Source: Vulcanisaeta sp. JCM 16161 (GTDB taxonomy: Archaea; Thermoproteota; Thermoprotei; Thermoproteales; Thermocladiaceae). Taken from it: a DNA stretch of 64,000 nucleotides. The notes below the pieces were generated by a model. That model did not search any database. It saw only the letters and a program-made list of their open reading frames with translations, and was not told where the DNA came from. The stretch's first letter is position 1. Each line of letters starts with the position of its first letter. The position numbers were made by a program, and so were the translations under genes. Where the stretch lies: contig NZ_BBDO01000006.1 in assembly GCF_001316285.1 (NCBI RefSeq), forward strand, positions 62,001 through 126,000. Reading direction: 5' to 3'. Shown here piece by piece: positions 59,105 through 64,000 of this stretch.

Positions 59105-59941
59105 ATGATAAGTAGGCCCGTCAATACGAAATGGAGGGCTGGACAGAGCGATGTACTGAGCACGGTTATTCTAATTACCGTGATAATGGTTGTGAGCGCA
59201 TATTCATGGTTTTCTCCATGGTGCGATTTAGTAATGAGGTTTCCCAATCATCCATTGAGTATGTTGCATCATTCTAACGAATGTCGCTGATGACATTGAT
59301 ACGTTCATGTTCATGCCAGGTGCTGTACTCACGTATCAATTACCGAATACTAATTACGGAACTTACAACTTTATGAATACGCTGTGCGTTATATCCGTTA
59401 ATACGGCATCGAATAATAACATTATTAATGAGACAACCGGTGGATTAGTATACGGTGTACCGCCCACCTACTTTTCATTACCACCCAGCTTTAGTAATGT
59501 ATGGAGGGGTTCGACAATCAATGGAGTACCCACATCATCATTAAACGACTTATCCTTAATTGTTAGTTACCAAACACGTGTGTTGCTGGGTACGTCAATG
59601 GCCGTTCTACAGTTTGGTTATGGTAACCTCAATGGCATTAACTATGGCACTTACTTGGTCATGGTTCCTAGGGTTATGGCTATAAACGGTACTGGACCTG
59701 GTGGGATTGGGTATGTGTACATACCCGTGCTTAACCTGGTTAGCAATCAGGGTAGGAACAAGTTGATCATTAGCATTCAGAACATTAGTCTCAGTCAATA
59801 GTTCTTAGTAACGGCGGTATATTGAGGATTAGTGAGGTTTGTCACTTCGGTAATTATGCCAAGCCCGTAAGCTCGAGCGCTGTTGTGGTGGGTAATACCG
59901 TGTACGTCACCATAGTTCAGATAGGTGTTGGCTTCGGGTGA
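59105..59941 (+). CDS. Pilin-like surface protein E (paralog of D; frameshifts)
   Basis: About 279 aa. N terminus PVNTKWRAGQSDVLSTVILI, basic head with AGQS, then a hydrophobic helix. Breaks near 59195-59215, 59270 and 59800 are mended by single bases: VSQSSIEYVASF, TNVADDIDTFMFMPGAVLTY, and after SIQNIS the tail SNGGILRISEVCHFGNYAKP. Shared with D: NTNYGTYNFMNTLCVISVN, GGLVYGVPPTYFSLPPSFSN, MVPRVMAINGTG. It starts 4 bp after gene D. The stop at 59941 overlaps the next ATG. Confidence 0.72.
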
Positions 59942-60498
59942 TGGTTATGGATACGCTGGCCTTCATAATAATGACGGTGGCTCTAATGGCGCTTGTGATA
60001 GCCTTTACCTGGTATATGAATTACTACATATCCATGAACCTACTAAACACTGCTAATTACATAACCTCGCTGATAACGTCAGCGCTTAAGCATGAGATGG
60101 AGACTGCAGTCTCAATAGCGTCCTTCAGCGATGTTGCCGGGGGCTTTAACTTTACGTTCTTATTGCCCACGTCGTCCTTCTCGACCCAGGGACTAGCCAT
60201 AAACTACAACATAACGCTATATCCAAAGAATGAAAGTGGCGTGTTGGAACTTATGGCCAACATAACCGTGACAGCAAGCCTAGGTCCTGTGACGAGAGTA
60301 ATGAAAGCAACAACCCTACTTTACTCATCAGCACAGCCATACGCAATTATTGCATATAATTGCAGGGAAGGGCAGCAGGTAACTCTAGCCAGCCCATCAT
60401 GGATATATCAAGGGCTACCAAGCCAATCCCAATCATGTACCTGGAATAGCACTGATATTCAGTTGGGCTATGCAATAATAAGTATAAGTAAGGGCTGA
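59941..60498 (+). CDS. Small pilin-like membrane-anchored protein F
   Basis: 185 aa. MVMDTLAFIIMTVALMALVI gives a hydrophobic N-terminal helix with a very short head; then TANYITSLITSALKHEMETA as an amphipathic helix, and a strand-rich external part with sequons (NITLYPKNESG, NITVTASLG) and two Cys near the end. ATG 59941 overlaps the stop of gene E (TGATGG), so it is coupled. Last gene of the surface block, 18 bp before the nucleotidyltransferase/HEPN pair. It lacks the GQ motif of A, B, C and E. Confidence 0.68.
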   Translation: MVMDTLAFIIMTVALMALVIAFTWYMNYYISMNLLNTANYITSLITSALKHEMETAVSIASFSDVAGGFNFTFLLPTSSFSTQGLAINYNITLYPKNESGVLELMANITVTASLGPVTRVMKATTLLYSSAQPYAIIAYNCREGQQVTLASPSWIYQGLPSQSQSCTWNSTDIQLGYAIISISKG

Positions 60499-60516
60499 TT
60501 AATTAAGGAATTAAGT

Positions 60517-60927
60517 ATGGGTGTTGGCGATTTGAGACTATTTCCGTGGAGTGATTATGGCGTGGTCTTCGCGATACTATTCGGCTCTAGGGTGTGGGGC
60601 AAGGTGGTTAAGGGTGATTGGGATGTCGCCGTTTGGTTGACTGATGTTAATAGGGACCTCGACCTTCAGTACGCGTTGGCTAGGTTTCTCCATGTACGTG
60701 ATGAGGACGTGGATTTAGTGGTTCTTAATAACTATGAGTACCTACCCTGCTCATTAATAATAGATGCGTTGGGTAGGGGTAGGGTAATTTACTACAGAGA
60801 CCTTGATGAGTACCTCGACATTAAGTTGAGGGTTTTAGCACCCTGTTTTGACTTTATGATTGATGCTAAGAAACTTGACCTGCTGAGGACTCAGATAAAT
60901 GCGGTGATCAAAAAATGGGCGCAATAG
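60517..60927 (+). CDS. MntA-type minimal nucleotidyltransferase, antitoxin of MntA/HepT pair
   Basis: 136 aa, intact. The active site is LFGSRVWGKVVKGDWDVAVW: Gly-Ser at 23-24 and Asp34-x-Asp36, with a third Asp in DEDVDLVVLNN. In MntA/HepT systems this enzyme adds AMP groups to a Tyr of the HEPN toxin and so silences it. The toxin-like gene overlaps its 3' end by 13 bp. Either ATG 60517 or a nearby start may be used. Confidence 0.82.
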   Translation: MGVGDLRLFPWSDYGVVFAILFGSRVWGKVVKGDWDVAVWLTDVNRDLDLQYALARFLHVRDEDVDLVVLNNYEYLPCSLIIDALGRGRVIYYRDLDEYLDIKLRVLAPCFDFMIDAKKLDLLRTQINAVIKKWAQ

Positions 60928-61326
60928 AGCGCTTATTGAAGCTCCTTCTTCATTACACATCCTTACTGGATAATCTAGGCGTTAATGACCTGGAGGACGT
61001 ATATAGGTACTTCTCCGCCGTGTACCTGCTACAGGTTCAAGCCCAATCCCTCATTGATATAGCCGTTAAGCGCATCGGCCATGGGCTTTGAGGTTGAGGG
61101 CTACATAGACGCCGGCAATAAGTTGGTGAGCGCCGGATTGCTTAGTAATGAGGAGTTTAGTAGGTATAGGTCTGTCGTTAGGTTTAGGAATATCGTGGTT
61201 CACCAGTACGGCATAATCGACACCAACGTGATCCGTAGAATAATAGGTAATAGGGAGTATAGGGAGGTTGCCAGGCTCGGTATTAAGATTGTGGAGGAGC
61301 TACGTAAGCGGGGAATTGATTGTTAG
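60915..61326 (+). CDS. HepT-type HEPN toxin (DUF86-like) (one frameshift)
   Basis: About 137 aa, helical. ATG 60915 begins MGAIERLLKLLLHYTSLLDN. One base added at about 61078 joins AVKRI to AMGFEVEGYIDAGNKLVSAG. The RNase motif R-x4-H-x-Y is complete as RNIVVHQY (about residues 91-98), including the Tyr that MntA-type partners AMPylate. The active motif argues that the toxin is functional once the frame is corrected. It is convergent with the HerA-type gene, overlapping by 4 bp. Confidence 0.82.
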
Positions 61327-62793
61327 GCATCCCTCACCCTAATTAGTATTGGCTTTCTCAGTGGGTTCATTAATCCTGCCACGAAGAATTCCCTAGTACC
61401 CAGTTGAGCCAGTGTTGCATCGCTCACATCCGCCAGGTCCATGTATGCGGCTATCTCCCTTAGATCGCCCTGGGCGCTCAACCTGCTGAAGAATACCGTG
61501 CCAAGGTTAGCCCTGACACTAGCCCTAACATCCCTGGCAATCCTCTGGCTGGCGATTATGAGCGATAGGCCCCACTTACGGCCCTCCCTAGCCGTGGTCT
61601 CAATGACATCGCCGCAAATCGTCCACTCACTCTCAGGCACGTAGTTCTGGGCCTCATCAATCACAAAGACCAGGTCAAGTGGCGACTTGCCATTCTTGAC
61701 CAGCCTCCAGGCTGCGTCTATGACGTCAGCAACTATTGCCTGCTTAACAACAAGCTCTGGGTCGAGACTTAGGTCGATGACCACGAGGTTTGACTCCAAT
61801 GCCTTATTCACGATATCCATGGGTGATAGGGTTCTCTTATTAAGTTCGTTAAAGAACTCATTCTCTATGAAGTAGTCAATGAAGAGCCTGGCCTTCTCAA
61901 CCGTTGAGTCCCTGGCGCCCAACCCCCTCATACTATCCACGAGGTGTTTCGTAAACAACGCCTTATCCCACCTAATCACTTGATTCGTTTGAGTGCCTTG
62001 TTGTGAATCAATTAATTGAACTGACTGCTGTTTCCTCATCTTCTTGTCATTACTCACGTATGTTATTACGCGACCTCCAGGTACTCGCCGAAGGTCTGCC
62101 AATTTAGTCTTGCCTTCTCAGCAATTACGGAGGCTATTGTTGGTGGCGAGATGGCAATCTCCTTAGAGGTAATGACCTTATCCCTAAAGTACGGTGCATA
62201 ATCCACACCACTGTGGTCAAAGATTATTACGTGCTTACCAATCCCAATTAATTCCTCGACTAACGCCTTAATGAGCCTTGACTTACCCACGCCAGTGGCT
62301 CCAAAGACACCAACGTGCTGATTAATGAAGCTCGCGTCCAGGCTAATGGGCCAACCACTGTACTTATGGCTACCCACATGAATCGGCAGGTTAGACTTTA
62401 CATAATCATTGAGGAATTTACCATCCTTAATGACGTAAACCTTAGAGCCTGGCGTTGGTACATGCCTAACCTCGAGTACGGACTTGGTGCTCGGCTTCAG
62501 CGCGGCATAAAGCCTAACCACGGCTGACGTGAAGGGCATGAGTATTGTTTGGTCAAGGACCTCAGGCCTATCCACGAAGGGTGACCTAACCCTATCCCTA
62601 ATGAGCGGTTCAAGCTTCGTCACATTCCTAACAACACCAAGTAACAATTCATCTTCGAGGTATGGATCATGAATAATGACTAACTGCTCCTCCAGGCTAG
62701 GTTCTCTGCCTTCTTATAAAATTGAATTGGTACTAAGCCAACGGACGCTCCACTCGTTGTAATACCAACCTCAACACAGCACTTATCAAGCAT
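61323..62793 (-). CDS. herA: HerA-like hexameric DNA-translocating ATPase (frameshifts)
   Basis: About 490 aa. From ATG 62793: VGITTSGASVGLVPIQFYKK and SLEEQLVIIHDPYLEDELLL, the N-terminal HAS-barrel. Breaks at about 62700 and 62070 are mended by single bases. Walker A is GATGVGKSRL, Walker B FVIDEAQNYVPESEW, and ASQRIARDVRASVRANLGT carries the arginine finger region. HerA with NurA resects DNA ends for recombination; VirB4-type secretion ATPases share the core but not the HAS-barrel. NurA is 26 kb away. TATA on the minus strand, TATTTATAAG at about 62818-62827. Confidence 0.83.
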
Positions 62794-63005
62794 TCAATAA
62801 TTTAATCTCAGGAGGACTTATAAATAACTAATGATGAATGATTCTGTAAATAGATTATAAAATTGAATGTAAGAACACATTGATACTATAAATAATATAT
62901 TTGTAAAATGAAAAAAATCATTAGTCATATAATGAATGATACACCAGTAGAACATAAATATAAAGGGAAAAATTAATAAATGGATTAAGAATACAACTTT
63001 TTGTT

Positions 63006-64000
63006 ATGTCCAACCCACCAGAGACGGGTCCAAAGATCGGTGTTGAGAAGGCTGAGGTTACGGATAAACAACTCAGGAAGGCATTGAATGTGTTTGATAT
63101 CGCATACCTAGTAATTGGTGCGGTAATAGGTAGTGGTTGGTTATTTGGCTCATTCTATGCAGCGGCAACAGCAGGCCCTGCCGCTATAATCTCCTGGTTA
63201 CTCGGCGGTATATTCCTAATGTTTGTCGCCTTCTCATTCGCCGAGTTAGGTGGTATGATACCGAAATCAGGATCCATAGTGAGGTATCCGCAGTATAGTC
63301 ATGGTAGTCTCGCCTCATTCATACTTGCATGGGCTTACTTCCTAAGCGCAATAACGGTGCCACCTGCTGAGGCTGAGGCTGTGGTCACGTACATGTCTTC
63401 ATACGTGCATGGCCTCCTCACACCAACCGGTGTTTTAACCCTTGAGGGTGGACTTGTAGCGTTTGCATTCCTAACCTTCTTCTTCCTCCTTAATTACTTT
63501 GGTGTTCATGTTATGGGTAAGACGAATACTGGCGTTGGTTGGTGGAAACTAATAATACCAATACTCACGATAGCCTATTACTTGGTCTATTCCTACATCC
63601 CGCGAACTTCACGGCGGTGCCTGGTGGATTCGTACCTTACGGCTGGGCGCCTGTGTTCATGGCGCTACCAACAACGGGTATAGTATTTGCATACCTAGGC
63701 TTTAGGCAGGGCGTTGAGTATGGCGGTGAGGCTAAAAACCCGCAGAGGGACTTGCCGCTCGGTACTGTAGTAGCTTCCTAATATGCATGGCTATTTACGT
63801 ATTACTCCAGGTTGCCTTTATTGGCGCCGTTGATTGGTCAAAGCTTAGCCTTAAGCCTGGTGATTGGGCGGACTTAACATCAACAGTACTAAGTAGTGGG
63901 CCGTTCTATGAGATAATGAAGATAAGCGGAATACCAATACTAATGGCCTTTGGCATAGTCCTATTAATTGACGCGATAGTCTCGCCATCGGGCACGGGCT
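63006..64000 (+). CDS. APC-family amino acid permease, 3' end cut by window (frameshifts)
   Basis: The first 330 or so residues of a polytopic amino acid/polyamine/cation transporter. N terminus LRKALNVFDIAYLVIGAVIG with the G-S-G-W substrate loop (IGSGWLFGSFYAAATAGPAA), then FAELGGMIPKSGSIVRYPQY, the APC signature. Breaks at about 63575 and 63778 are mended by single bases, giving IALLLGLFLHPANFTAVPGG and CMAIYVLLQVAFIGAVDWSK. The subgroup resembles aspartate-proton symporter-like permeases. The 212 bp upstream are very AT-rich; TTAATAAATGG about 29 nt before the ATG is the TATA box. Confidence 0.85.

Noticed and set aside
62829..62927. Inverted repeat ACTAATGAT/ATCATTAGT before the permease gene
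   Set aside because: Only 9 bp in a region of very high AT content with an 81-bp loop; such a match is expected by chance.
1..64000. CRISPR array or insertion sequence
   Set aside because: No regularly spaced direct repeats, cas genes or transposases were found on either strand; the only tandem repeats are coding heptads at 2.6-2.9 kb.

Overview
The window reads as chromosomal DNA of a hyperthermophilic crenarchaeon of the order Thermoproteales, most like Vulcanisaeta or Caldivirga (inferred from protein content; no rRNA gene is present to settle it). The archaeal markers are Pelota, aIF6, Csl4, TruA, FAU-1, PriL, Rpo11, uL6, NurA, HerA, a cyclic-2,3-diphosphoglycerate synthetase-like protein, two PaREP1 proteins and archaeal C/D box sRNA candidates. 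Most genes have a TATA box about 26 nt before the start codon, as expected for leaderless transcripts. Coding density is high. I saw no tRNA, rRNA, CRISPR array or insertion sequence.

A large share of genes are cut by single-base frameshifts, including essential single-copy genes (ileS, pelA, rpl6, priL, tpiA, acnA). In almost every case that I reconstructed, one or two bases missing from a short homopolymer restore the family sequence. I therefore treat these as sequencing or assembly undercalls and give whole-gene spans.

Layout. 1-2.5 kb: CDGSH protein, then a sugar-type MFS transporter and PfkB kinase with a palindromic operator candidate. 2.5-9.3 kb: coiled-coil protein, Pelota, zinc-ribbon protein, an sRNA candidate, aldo/keto reductase, TruA, B12-type radical SAM protein. 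9.4-12.9 kb: complete ECF transporter (S, fused double ATPase, T). 12.9-18.6 kb: aIF6, FAU-1, PaREP1, ParA-like ATPase, phosphoesterase, triosephosphate isomerase. 18.6-21.1 kb: small membrane-protein operon with a winged-helix gene, then an AAA ATPase preceded by three matching 17-bp dyads. 21.1-30.4 kb: aconitase, secreted protein, NAD kinase fused to a winged helix, Rpo11, two sRNA candidates, CBS protein with a hibernation-factor-like tail, SPOUT-like protein. 30.5-33.4 kb: nuoABCD. 33.8-41.1 kb: PaREP1, NurA, cPGS-like protein, PPOX and B3/4 proteins, a divergent pair of C/D box sRNAs, Csl4, SurE. 41.2-52.7 kb: IleS, ASCH protein, ATP-cone protein, Clp1-like kinase, MoxR/VWA set, PriL, nucleotidyltransferase, uL6.

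52.9-60.5 kb holds the most unusual block: six consecutive, nearly touching genes for large surface proteins. At least four have pilin-like N termini (short basic head, GQ or G motif, hydrophobic helix), and two are clear paralogs. I read it as an operon for an uncharacterised pilus-like or surface assembly. It is followed by a MntA/HepT-type toxin-antitoxin pair, a convergent HerA-type ATPase and a truncated APC permease at the window edge.
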